Position numbers and translations under genes: made by a program
Shown here: piece by piece, positions 17,484-26,142 of the stretch
Position numbering within the stretch: the stretch's first letter is position 1
Layout of the letters: each line of letters begins with the position of its first letter
From: Gracilimonas sp040117685
Lineage (GTDB): Bacteria > Bacteroidota > Rhodothermia > Balneolales > Balneolaceae
Assembly: GCF_040117685.2 (NCBI RefSeq)
Contig: NZ_JBEDYP020000017.1
Location: 1 to 64,000 of the forward strand
Direction of reading: 5' to 3'
Length of the DNA stretch: 64,000 nt
Notes under the pieces: generated by a model
Database searches by the model: none
Told to the model about the DNA's origin: nothing
What the model saw: the letters and a program-made list of their open reading frames with translations, nothing else

Positions 17484-18380
17484 ATGAGTAAGGTAATCAC
17501 ATCTGTTAATCAATTGGATTTTACAATTTCGGAGCTGGAATCAATGCCTGCACCGGAGAAAGTTCTTTTGGTGAAGCCCACTTATTTTTCGGTGGAATAT
17601 GTGATTAACCCGCACATGGAAGGTAACATTGGAGACGTGGACAAACTGGCCGCCCAGAATGAGTGGGAACACCTGAGCGCAGCTTATGAAGAGCTTGGGC
17701 TTTATGTGCATGTGGAAGAAGGGCAACGCGGATATCCCGACATGGTTTTTTGTGCTAACCAGAGCCTGCCAAACATCACTAAGGATGGCAAGAAAGAAGT
17801 GATTATGAGCGTGATGAACTCCGATCAGCGAAAAGGGGAAGTGCCTACCATTCAGAAAGTATATGAGGATAGCAGCTACGAAATTGTGCACCTCGACGGA
17901 GATCGCTTCTCCAGTTTTGAGGGGATGGGAGATGCCATCTGGCACTTCAAAAAAAGATTGCTTTGGGGCGGGTATGGCTATCGGTCTTCCAAGGAAGTGT
18001 ATGATGTAATTTCTGATACGTTCGACACTCCGGTTATTGCCTTGGAACTTATTGATGAACGCTTTTACCACCTCGATACCTGTCTGTGTATTCTTGATTC
18101 TGATACCGCTCTTATCTACCCGAAAGCATTTACCGATGAAGGGCTGGAGCTGATTCACACCTTGTTTACCAATGTTATTGAAGCTTCAAAATACGAGGCG
18201 GAAAAGCTCTTTGCCTGTAATGCTACCTGCCCGGATGGTAAGAACGTTTTTATTCAGCAGGGCTGTGTGGATGTAAATCATAAATTGAAAGAATCCGGAT
18301 TTAAAGTCCATGAGTTCAGTACCTACCAGTTCCTGAAAAGCGGTGGTTCTGTTTTCTGCATGAAGATGCTGCTTTGGTAA
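17484..18380 (+). CDS. Amidinotransferase-fold hydrolase (DDAH/arginine-deiminase-like)
   Basis: 298-residue guanidino-modifying-enzyme superfamily member. The fold is marked by PDMVFCANQSLPN, a FEGMGDAIWH acidic region, the catalytic His in FYHLDTCLCIL and the nucleophilic Cys in GGSVFCMKMLLW, almost at the C-terminus. These match dimethylarginine dimethylaminohydrolase and related arginine hydrolases. Likely substrates are methylarginines, arginine or ornithine-like guanidino compounds; the sequence does not decide. No arginine-pathway gene is adjacent. Confidence 0.8.
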   Translation: MSKVITSVNQLDFTISELESMPAPEKVLLVKPTYFSVEYVINPHMEGNIGDVDKLAAQNEWEHLSAAYEELGLYVHVEEGQRGYPDMVFCANQSLPNITKDGKKEVIMSVMNSDQRKGEVPTIQKVYEDSSYEIVHLDGDRFSSFEGMGDAIWHFKKRLLWGGYGYRSSKEVYDVISDTFDTPVIALELIDERFYHLDTCLCILDSDTALIYPKAFTDEGLELIHTLFTNVIEASKYEAEKLFACNATCPDGKNVFIQQGCVDVNHKLKESGFKVHEFSTYQFLKSGGSVFCMKMLLW

Positions 18381-18395
18381 TTATTCCGGTTGTAA

Positions 18396-18460
18396 TTTTA
18401 AATGTTAAGTGTTAAATGATGTCGATTCCATTAAACATTTAACATTGAGCATTCAAAATT
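18396..18460. repeat. Short intergenic inverted repeat (AACATTTAACA type)
   Basis: AAATGTTAAGTGTTAAATG (18399-18417) and the later CATTTAACATT (18436-18446) are near reverse complements, filling the 86-bp gap after the amidinotransferase-fold gene. It resembles the other ATTGAACATT-type short repeats of this window. Confidence 0.5.
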
Positions 18461-18466
18461 CTGTAC

Positions 18467-20890
18467 ATGAATTATTTGAAATCCGGAATTTCTTTTCTGA
18501 TTCTTCTCGCCCTCATCACCTCATTAAACACAAAATTCGGGTCGGTACCACCGCTGGGTAAATTTTTTGATCCGGATGCGGGTTTTTGGGCCAATGCTGA
18601 AACATCTGCACCTCAATCAGAAGAGCTGGATATACCAGGGTTGAAGGACGAGGTCTCCGTGTATTACGACGACCGCCGCGTACCCCACATCTTTGCAAAA
18701 AACGATCACGACCTATATCTGGCTCAAGGATACATCGTTGCCCGCGACCGCCTTTTCCAAATGGAAATGCAGACCTATGATGCAGCCGGAAGACTGGCCG
18801 AAATTGTTGGCCCGTCTTTGCTGAACAGAGACAAACAAACCCGGCGATGGGGAATGCCATACGGAGCAGAAAAAGCATGGGAAGAGATTCAAAGCGACCC
18901 GGACATGCTGGCCGTAATCCAGGCCTATGCCGATGGAGTTAATGCCTATATAAATGAACTCTCCCCGTCAGAATATCCGCTGGAATATAAAATTCTTGAC
19001 TTTGCTCCTGAGCGATGGGAACCCATAAAAACGGCGTTGCTTCTAAAGAACATGACCCGAACGCTGGCTGCCGGAAATAATGATAACCGAACCAGTAACA
19101 CCTTGGCGTATTTTGGCGATGATTTCATAAACCGGTTTTTTACCCAGGATCCTGAACTCAACGATCCGATTATTCCGCCAACCAGAGAATGGGATTTTGA
19201 GGCTGACATCCCCGAAGCACCGGATAGTTTATTTGTGCCGACTACTGCCACAGAGCTCGAAGCTTTTACGATGGAAGAAGGCGTTGGCAGCAACAACTGG
19301 GCGGTAAGCGGAGCTAAAACAGCTTCCGGCTATCCTATTTTGGCCAACGATCCTCACCTTTCCCTTACGCTGCCTTCCATCTGGTATGAGGTACAGCTGC
19401 ATGCGCCGGGAGTTAACACCTATGGCGTGAGCCTTCAGGGTTCACCCGGAGTGATCATCGGCTTTAATGAAGATGTAGCCTGGGGCGTTACAAATGTGGG
19501 AACGGATGTCCTGGATTGGTATGAGATAAAATTTCGAGACCAAACCATGCGGGAATACCGGCACGATGGACAGTGGAAACCGACATCAACCCGTATAGAA
19601 AAGATTAAAGTACGAGGAGAAGAAACGGTGATGGATACGGTGATTTACACGCATCACGGACCGGTTTCTAAAGTAACATCCAGAGTGAATGAAGAGAGCG
19701 TACCTTCTTATCGGGCCATGCGATGGATTGCTCACGAACCATCCAACGACCTAAAGACTTTTTATGGGCTGAACCGAGCCCAAAATTATGATGACTATGT
19801 AGCTGCCCTCAAGGAATACACCGCGCCTGCTCAAAACTTCGTATTTGCCAGTAACGAGGGCGACATCGCTTTGTGGGTGAATGGGAAAATACCGGCAAAG
19901 TGGGAGCATCAGGGGCGAACGGTAAGTGACGGAACAGACCCTGCATACGACTGGCAAGGCTGGATTCCCCGCGATCATGTTCCTCATGTAAAGAATCCGG
20001 AACGGGGATTTGTGAGTTCTGCTAACCAGGAATCGGCTGCTCCCGATTACCCCTATTATCTGGACGATGATTTCGCTCCATTCGAGCGGGGACGCAGAAT
20101 TAACGACCTGCTGGAGTCGATGGAAAACATCACCCCGGAAGATATGCAAAATATGCAGATGGATGATTACAGTTACTACGCCTCCACCTTTTTGCCAAGC
20201 TTAATAGCCTGGACAGATACAGATAGCCTGACAGAAGAAGAGGAGGTTGTGTATGACCTGCTGACCCAATGGAATTACCATATGGAAGCCGATGAAATGG
20301 CACCTTCCATTTTCCGGCAATGGGCTGGAAATTTCTACCGGGCGGTGATGTACGATGAGTACGAAACCACCGATGCCCTTCTGCGTTATCCTTCACGAGA
20401 CATATTTATCGAAGTGGTGAAAAAGGACCCCGAATTTTCTTTTATCGACAATATTGAGACCGAAAAGAAAGAAACCAGAGAGGATATAGCTACGGCAACT
20501 TTCAAAGAGACTTTCAGGGAGCTGACAGATGCCTGGGGTGAGCTTGGTGATCGATGGAAGTGGGGAAATGCCATCAATAATGATATTGATCACCTGGCAA
20601 ATATTCCCGGCTTAGGCAAACAGAATATGTATAGCAGTGGCTCCTCAGATGCTATCAATGCCATCCGAGGTGGATTCGGGCCATCATGGAGAATGGTTGT
20701 TGAAGTGGGCCCTGAAGTAAAAGGCTGGGGGGTGTACCCAGGAGGTGCTTCCGGAAATCCCGGATCGCCTAACTATGATTCTATGCTTGAAACATGGAGA
20801 ACCGGCGGCCTTTTCGAGCTGAATTTCTTCAAGGAAGCACCATCCGAATACAATTATAAGGTCAGCCTTAAAAACCAGGGCATAGATTAA
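18467..20890 (+). CDS. Penicillin acylase family N-terminal-nucleophile hydrolase
   Basis: 807 residues with an N-terminal hydrophobic export segment (about 5-21). The precursor layout is complete: an A-chain-like part from about 60 to 250, a spacer, then the processing site with EGVGSNNWAVSG, where Ser275 would become the new N-terminal nucleophile after self-cleavage. Further motifs are LANDPHLSLTLPSIWYEVQLH and GFNEDVAWGVTNVGTDV. The family includes penicillin, cephalosporin and acyl-homoserine-lactone acylases, so amide hydrolysis in the periplasm is expected. Substrate, including possible quorum-signal degradation, is unknown. Confidence 0.9.
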   Translation: MNYLKSGISFLILLALITSLNTKFGSVPPLGKFFDPDAGFWANAETSAPQSEELDIPGLKDEVSVYYDDRRVPHIFAKNDHDLYLAQGYIVARDRLFQMEMQTYDAAGRLAEIVGPSLLNRDKQTRRWGMPYGAEKAWEEIQSDPDMLAVIQAYADGVNAYINELSPSEYPLEYKILDFAPERWEPIKTALLLKNMTRTLAAGNNDNRTSNTLAYFGDDFINRFFTQDPELNDPIIPPTREWDFEADIPEAPDSLFVPTTATELEAFTMEEGVGSNNWAVSGAKTASGYPILANDPHLSLTLPSIWYEVQLHAPGVNTYGVSLQGSPGVIIGFNEDVAWGVTNVGTDVLDWYEIKFRDQTMREYRHDGQWKPTSTRIEKIKVRGEETVMDTVIYTHHGPVSKVTSRVNEESVPSYRAMRWIAHEPSNDLKTFYGLNRAQNYDDYVAALKEYTAPAQNFVFASNEGDIALWVNGKIPAKWEHQGRTVSDGTDPAYDWQGWIPRDHVPHVKNPERGFVSSANQESAAPDYPYYLDDDFAPFERGRRINDLLESMENITPEDMQNMQMDDYSYYASTFLPSLIAWTDTDSLTEEEEVVYDLLTQWNYHMEADEMAPSIFRQWAGNFYRAVMYDEYETTDALLRYPSRDIFIEVVKKDPEFSFIDNIETEKKETREDIATATFKETFRELTDAWGELGDRWKWGNAINNDIDHLANIPGLGKQNMYSSGSSDAINAIRGGFGPSWRMVVEVGPEVKGWGVYPGGASGNPGSPNYDSMLETWRTGGLFELNFFKEAPSEYNYKVSLKNQGID

Positions 20891-21002
20891 TTCTATATCT
20901 AAAATCGCGCCTCATAGTTCAGCCTCATTTGTTTTCTCCTTTGCAAGGTGAAAGACGCCTATACAATAATTTTTGCTTTAACAGAAGGGCTGTTTGCCTT
21001 TA

Positions 21003-21058
21003 AGAACTGAACTTTAACACTTCAACATTCAGTATTGAATGTTCCTTGTTCAATGTTC
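21003..21058. repeat. Dispersed ATTGAATGTTC-type repeat
   Basis: Contains ACTTCAACATTCAGTATTG and AATGTTCCTTGTTCAATG, which pair to form a stem-loop. Related copies lie at about 36124, 36828, 41255 and 42807. The repeat reaches the stop codon of the minus-strand flippase-like gene and encodes its last residues. The remaining bases of the gap after 20890 show no gene. Confidence 0.6.
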
Positions 21059-22078
21059 TCCCGCTTCTTTCTTCATAAGCTGATACTTATTGATAGCCAG
21101 CATAATCGGCGTACTGGTTATGATTATGACCAGCGTGGTAGCGTGAGCAATGGTAGCATAAGCAAGGCCCATGGCCTCGGGTACCGCATAGAGAATGAGC
21201 AACGTCTTGGTTATAAACAGATGATAGGTTCCAACCCCGCCCGGTGTGGGAATTGAAATGCCAACAGCACTTACTACTGTCAACACAACTGCCTCCGTGA
21301 TTCCCAGATCATACACATTCTGCATATCAAACATCCAGAAGCCGATGTAAGTCATGGTTATGTAGAACACCCAAATCAGGAGGGAATAAAAGATGAACAA
21401 GGGCCAGTTTTTAAGCTCTTTGATCGCCAGCAATCCATCTACAAAAGTTCTGATAACCTTCTGAACCTTATGAACAAAGTCGGCGATTTTACCTTCGGTT
21501 TTTTCTTCTGCTTTTTTGAAAATCCAAAGAAGCAGCCCAAGTCCTGCAGCCGCAAAAAGGCCATACATACCCAGCGTAAGAATAAAATTAATCTGGGTTT
21601 CAGAACTGGTGATATCTACACCAAATAAACGGGAAAGCACCTGAGGATCGGCTACCAAAAACACCACAACAAAAGCCATCAACAGTAGCATACCCAGTAA
21701 ATCGACTACTCGCTCCAGCACAATAGTGCCTATGACCTTACTGTTGCTTTCATCTACCTGTCGTGCTACGTACACAGGGCGGGCTACTTCTCCCACTCTC
21801 GGAAGTGGAATATTGACCAGGTACCCGAACATCACCCCGGTAAACAGGGTAGTTTTGGATGGTACTTTATCCTTATTGGTGAAAAGCATTTCCCAGCGCA
21901 GTGCTCTGATGAAATGGGCAAATAACGTAGTAGCAGCGAATGGGAAAATCCATGACCAGGACATACCGCGTGCCGATTCAATAACTTCTGCAAACTCCAC
22001 TTCCCGGAAAGCCAGCCAAAGAAAAAGAATCCCGAGTGTGACGCTGCCAACAACCTTTAATGCTTTTTTTGTATTCAT
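21050..22078 (-). CDS. Flippase-like (LPG synthase TM / YbhN, UPF0104) membrane protein
   Basis: 342-residue polytopic inner-membrane protein with about eight hydrophobic segments. The family signatures are ALRWEMLF after the second helix, FGYLVNIPLPRVGEVARPVYVARQ, and IPTPGGVGTYHLF near the C-terminus. The family covers the transmembrane half of lysyl-phosphatidylglycerol synthases and stand-alone proteins such as YbhN; no aminoacyl-transferase domain is present here. It is last in the gcvT-comB-ftsK-lolA run, 75 bp after lolA. Lipid transport or modification is the family expectation, not shown directly. Confidence 0.8.
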   Translation of the reverse strand: MNTKKALKVVGSVTLGILFLWLAFREVEFAEVIESARGMSWSWIFPFAATTLFAHFIRALRWEMLFTNKDKVPSKTTLFTGVMFGYLVNIPLPRVGEVARPVYVARQVDESNSKVIGTIVLERVVDLLGMLLLMAFVVVFLVADPQVLSRLFGVDITSSETQINFILTLGMYGLFAAAGLGLLLWIFKKAEEKTEGKIADFVHKVQKVIRTFVDGLLAIKELKNWPLFIFYSLLIWVFYITMTYIGFWMFDMQNVYDLGITEAVVLTVVSAVGISIPTPGGVGTYHLFITKTLLILYAVPEAMGLAYATIAHATTLVIIITSTPIMLAINKYQLMKKEAGEH

Positions 22079-22087
22079 TACTATTTG

Positions 22088-22149
22088 GTGAATTCGTTAT
22101 TCGTGAATTCGTTATTCGTGTACCCGTCTATTAACAAATAACGATTCAC
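22088..22149. repeat. 15-bp tandem repeat with inverted partner
   Basis: GTGAATTCGTTATTC occurs twice in tandem (22088-22102 and 22103-22117). A related inverted arm, AACAAATAACGATTCACC, lies at 22132-22149, so the region can fold into a stem-loop. It fills the space between lolA and the flippase-like gene. Confidence 0.65.
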
Positions 22150-22153
22150 CTGC

Positions 22154-22861
22154 TTAATATCTCATATCTACAACTTCGGCATCATCAGGATAATCGAGTT
22201 GGAACAGGCCGTCTTCCGGTTTTAGAAAAGCTCCCTCAGAAAAGGTGGTTACGATTTCATTATCTGATATATCCCAGGCGGTGATTTCTATTGGCCGAAA
22301 CTGATTATCAATGATTATCTCAACTTCTGCAAAAACAGCAAAGTCATCGTTTGAAATCAAGGATATTTTAGTCTGACCATTCATTTGCTCTTCACTGACA
22401 GTATAAGTGGTATCGATACCACTAAGCATTCGGGACGGTGCAAAATCATCTTCATCGGCATTATACACATCGATAATAACACGATTTCTGGACGGGTCAT
22501 ATACTTTTGAAGTTTCTCCATCTACCACAACCACCTGTCCGTCAGCCTCCAGCTTGTAGCGTACTTTATCGAGCCAGATTTGTCCTTCACTCCGGGTTAC
22601 TTCCCCTGTGTAGGAGTCAGTAAAGGTTTGGGTGAACATAGCGCGGAAAACAAGCCCCTCATCAAACTTATCCTTCAGCTGATCAAAGTTAGGGGTTTGA
22701 GCGATGGCTGATGAACTGAAGATCAAACTAAAAATAAAAACCAGAGATAGGGCTTTTAATACATAGGTTGTACCGGAGGTTCTGACAGACGTTCCGAACC
22801 GGAGGTTCAGAACGAGGCGCTGAGAGCTGAAGCCTGACAGCTGAAAACTCTTCCTAATCAT
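22154..22861 (-). CDS. lolA: Outer-membrane lipoprotein carrier protein LolA
   Basis: Periplasmic chaperone that carries lipoproteins from LolCDE to the outer membrane. After a signal peptide (LKALSLVFIFSLIFSSSAIA) the mature protein shows the LolA pattern: FDQLKDKFDEGLVFRAMFTQTFTDSYTG, GQIWLDKVRYKLEADGQ, VVDGETSKVYDPSRN and LDYPDDAEVVDMRY at the end. The only in-frame ATG that does not run deep into ftsK is 22861, overlapping the ftsK stop by 8 bp. That start gives about 32 residues before the hydrophobic core, encoded partly by a GAACCTCCGGT direct repeat. The true start is therefore uncertain (see findings). Confidence 0.82.
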   Translation of the reverse strand: MIRKSFQLSGFSSQRLVLNLRFGTSVRTSGTTYVLKALSLVFIFSLIFSSSAIAQTPNFDQLKDKFDEGLVFRAMFTQTFTDSYTGEVTRSEGQIWLDKVRYKLEADGQVVVVDGETSKVYDPSRNRVIIDVYNADEDDFAPSRMLSGIDTTYTVSEEQMNGQTKISLISNDDFAVFAEVEIIIDNQFRPIEITAWDISDNEIVTTFSEGAFLKPEDGLFQLDYPDDAEVVDMRY

Positions 22862-25400
22862 ACTCATCAAGATTGTCCAATAATTCCTGAAGTTCTTCTT
22901 CATCCTGAATGAGTACATCCCGTGCGGTACTGCCCTGATATGGTCCAACAATTCCTGCATTAAATAACTGATCTATAATTCGACCGGCCCGGTTATAGCC
23001 GATTTTCAATTTCCGTTGCAACAGTGAAACTGACCCTTGCTGATGTAGAATTACCAGCTTGGCAGCAGCTTCGAAATACTCGTCAATATCATCCAGCGGG
23101 TCCGGTATATCTGCTACATCCTCTTTAATGATGGGCAAATGGAAAGGTTCCTTATATCCCGCCTGTTGACCAATAAAAGAATTTATCTCATCTACCTCTT
23201 CGGTAGAAACAAAAGCGTTCTGGATTCGGACCAGCCCGGTTCCATTGTTAAACAGCATATCTCCCATTCCAATCAGCTGGTCGGCTCCGCCCTGATCCAG
23301 AATCGTTCGTGAGTCCACTTTAGAAGCCACCTGGTAGGCAATTCGTGCCGGGAAGTTGGCCTTAATGGTACCGGTAATCACATTTACGGAAGGCCGCTGC
23401 GTGGCCACCACCAGGTGAATTCCAATGGCACGTGCCAGCTGAGCCAACCGGGCAATGGGTTCTTCAATCTGCTTCCCTGCTGTCATCATCAGGTCGGCCA
23501 GCTCATCAATAATTACTACAATGTAAGGAAGGTGCCGGTGCCCCAGCTCTTCGTCCAGCTCACCGGTTGCATATTTTTCGTTGTACGATTTGATGTCGCG
23601 AACCATGGCCATCTTAAGCAGGTCATAGCGATCATCCATTTCCTTACACAAGCTCTCTAACGTTTCCTGAGCCTTGGTAGTATCCGTAACAATAGGCTCA
23701 TCTGCATCGGGCAGCATAGCCAGAAAATGATTCTGAATATTTCGATACAGGGATAGCTCGATTTTTTTCGGGTCAATCATCACAAACTTCAGATTGTCCG
23801 GATGGCACTTATACAACAGACACGTGATAATGGTATTAATACCCACCGATTTACCCGAGCCTGTGGCACCTGCAATCAGCAAGTGAGGCATCTTGGTAAG
23901 ATCGATCATAAACACTTCGTTCTCGATGGTTTTCCCAAAGGCCACCGGAAGTACAAAGTCGGTTTCCACGAATTTCTTGGTGTTAATCACCTGTTTGATG
24001 TACACTGTTTCTCGGGTGCTGTTCGGCACCTCAATACCCACGGCCGACTTACCCGGAATAGGAGAAAGCATACGCAACCCTTTGGAAGCCGTAGCCATCT
24101 TCAGATCGTTAGAGTAACTTTCAATCTTGGAGATTTTCACGTCAGGGGCGGGTTCCAGCTCATATAGCGTCACCGTTGGCCCCACAATCGCATTGATCCC
24201 CACAATCTCAATCTTGTGGCGCTTCAGCTTATCAAGGATGATTCGCTTATTCTCTTTAATCTCTTCAAGATCTACTTCGTTGCCCTCGTTTGGCGGAGGA
24301 TCCAGCAGATCTACTTTAGGAAACTTGTATTTAATGACCGGAACTTCCTTGGCTTTCTCCCGATTCTGCTTATCAAGATCTCGTTCGTCGGCTTCTTCCT
24401 CACCCTTACCTACATATACGGACACTTCCAGATCATCCTCATCTTCATCTACCACCTCTTCCTTTTCAAGCGAGGCACGCTGACGGGTGTCCAGCGTCTT
24501 AACTTCTTCCTTATCTTTTTCGCGCTGCTTGCGTTCTTCCTCTTCCGACTTCTCCACCAGCTCATCGATGGAAGGTGCCGGCTTCACCGGTTCTTTCTCG
24601 TCCTGCGGTTCGGCAATTTCTTTTTTCTGAAGTTCTTTCTCTTCGTTCTCGGAAGTGCTTTCTTCCTTTTTGGATTGTTGTAGAGCTTTTTTCTCTTCCT
24701 TCGCAGCTTTCTTGGCCGCTATGCGTTCTTCCCGCTCTTTGGCTTTTTGCTCTTTACGAAGCTGACGCTCAGCCCGCCAGTCTTCCATTTTGTCCCGCAG
24801 GTTATCCATCCAGATCTTCACGCTGTCGATGGTTTTCTGAAGGTCACGATCCACGAACATCAGTAAGGTTACTATGATCAAAACTGACAGAATGAAAATG
24901 GATCCAATGCCCGTGATGTTCTGCAGAACCTGTGAAATAGCTATACCTGCTGAACCGCTCCATATAGAATCAGCCGGGAAATCTGCGTTGGTGTTCAGCC
25001 AGCCAATAAAAGTAGAAAGTAATACCATGCCCCAGATGGAAAGCACGGTTAGCCAGCTCAGCTCTTTGAAATCCCGCCGGCGAAAAGTATGCCAGCCATG
25101 ATAACCGGTTATCAGCGCCAGGATGATGCTGGTGTAGCCAAATAAACTGTGCACCAGATAATGGGACAGGTAGGCACCAACCGGGCCCAGCCAGTTTTGG
25201 ACCAGCCGGGAAGAAGCATCGGGGTTAAACAAATCGAGGAAGGAAATACTTTTGGCGTATTGGTAGTCTTCCGGATTATAGGATATGATGCTCAGCCCGA
25301 GCAAAATCGCAATCGACATCACAATGATACCGATAATTTCGACCTTACGGTTTGAATCCAGCCCCGTAGTTGTAGATGTATTTAGGTTGTTTTTAGCCAT
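22854..25400 (-). CDS. ftsK: DNA translocase FtsK
   Basis: 848-residue septal DNA pump that clears chromosome ends and activates XerCD at dif. Four N-terminal transmembrane helices (about 22-185) are followed by a highly charged linker rich in K/E (about 200-340), the alpha/beta motor with Walker A GATGSGKS near residue 510 and Walker B IVVIIDELADLMM, and a C-terminal gamma winged helix (LLQRKLKIGYNRAGRIIDQL). All domains are intact. Its ATG overlaps the comB stop by 8 bp and its stop overlaps the lolA start by 8 bp, so translation is likely coupled. Confidence 0.95.
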   Translation of the reverse strand: MAKNNLNTSTTTGLDSNRKVEIIGIIVMSIAILLGLSIISYNPEDYQYAKSISFLDLFNPDASSRLVQNWLGPVGAYLSHYLVHSLFGYTSIILALITGYHGWHTFRRRDFKELSWLTVLSIWGMVLLSTFIGWLNTNADFPADSIWSGSAGIAISQVLQNITGIGSIFILSVLIIVTLLMFVDRDLQKTIDSVKIWMDNLRDKMEDWRAERQLRKEQKAKEREERIAAKKAAKEEKKALQQSKKEESTSENEEKELQKKEIAEPQDEKEPVKPAPSIDELVEKSEEEERKQREKDKEEVKTLDTRQRASLEKEEVVDEDEDDLEVSVYVGKGEEEADERDLDKQNREKAKEVPVIKYKFPKVDLLDPPPNEGNEVDLEEIKENKRIILDKLKRHKIEIVGINAIVGPTVTLYELEPAPDVKISKIESYSNDLKMATASKGLRMLSPIPGKSAVGIEVPNSTRETVYIKQVINTKKFVETDFVLPVAFGKTIENEVFMIDLTKMPHLLIAGATGSGKSVGINTIITCLLYKCHPDNLKFVMIDPKKIELSLYRNIQNHFLAMLPDADEPIVTDTTKAQETLESLCKEMDDRYDLLKMAMVRDIKSYNEKYATGELDEELGHRHLPYIVVIIDELADLMMTAGKQIEEPIARLAQLARAIGIHLVVATQRPSVNVITGTIKANFPARIAYQVASKVDSRTILDQGGADQLIGMGDMLFNNGTGLVRIQNAFVSTEEVDEINSFIGQQAGYKEPFHLPIIKEDVADIPDPLDDIDEYFEAAAKLVILHQQGSVSLLQRKLKIGYNRAGRIIDQLFNAGIVGPYQGSTARDVLIQDEEELQELLDNLDEYD

Positions 25401-26130
25401 TCAAATTGGTCAGGATGCCATCCCGCATGCCGGGAAGCACATCAAATTCATTTACTTTGCAACAGAATTCAATATCGCCATTTGGAACCAGTTCAGCCAA
25501 TCTTTTTGCATGATCGCTCTTGCTTATGGCTCCTTCTAAATCATCCCCAAATTTTTGGAAAAGACCAAATGCAACTTTGGCCCCGTCTTTGGCGGAATCC
25601 GGCAGCTCTCCGCCGGTAATAGCGTGCAGGAGCGACCCTGCAAACAAAGTATCTTCAATGGATAACCGTCCCTGCCATCCCGAGCAAACCAGCACTACTT
25701 CATCGTCATGTTCCTTCAGGGCATTCAATATGCTATCCTGGTTCAGAAAGGTGCCCACATAAATCTGGTTGGCAAGTGAAGCTTTTTTGATGGCCTTGGT
25801 GCCATTTGTGGTATTAAAAATCAGCGTTTTTCCTTCCACCACTTCCGGCTCATATTCGGCCGGAGAGTTCCCGAGGTGATAGCCTTCAATTTTGGTTCCG
25901 TTCTTCTCGCCGCACAATAAAAAATCTTTTTGGTCCATGGTGTTTGCGATTTTCATGGCATCACTCATATCCGCAACAGGAATGATTTTCTTTGCTCCGT
26001 TACTCAGTGCTGTGGTGATGGATGACGATGCTCTCAACACGTCTATGATGACCGCTGTTTTTCCGCGCAGCTCTTCTTCCTGAAAAGCCTGGACGGAAAA
26101 GAAAACGTCGATATAATTAATCTCTGGCAT
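25393..26130 (-). CDS. comB: 2-phosphosulfolactate phosphatase family protein (ComB)
   Basis: 245 residues of the ComB family, first known from coenzyme M synthesis, where it removes phosphate from 2-phosphosulfolactate. Typical segments are AVIIDVLRASSSITTAL, LCGEKNG, NSPAEY, TTNGTKAI and VCSGWQGRLSIEDTLFAG. In non-methanogenic bacteria the physiological role is not settled; sulfolactate or sulfonolipid chemistry is possible. It starts 12 bp after gcvT and overlaps ftsK by 8 bp. Confidence 0.87.
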   Translation of the reverse strand: MPEINYIDVFFSVQAFQEEELRGKTAVIIDVLRASSSITTALSNGAKKIIPVADMSDAMKIANTMDQKDFLLCGEKNGTKIEGYHLGNSPAEYEPEVVEGKTLIFNTTNGTKAIKKASLANQIYVGTFLNQDSILNALKEHDDEVVLVCSGWQGRLSIEDTLFAGSLLHAITGGELPDSAKDGAKVAFGLFQKFGDDLEGAISKSDHAKRLAELVPNGDIEFCCKVNEFDVLPGMRDGILTNLNG

Positions 26131-26142
26131 ATTCTCTCTTTG

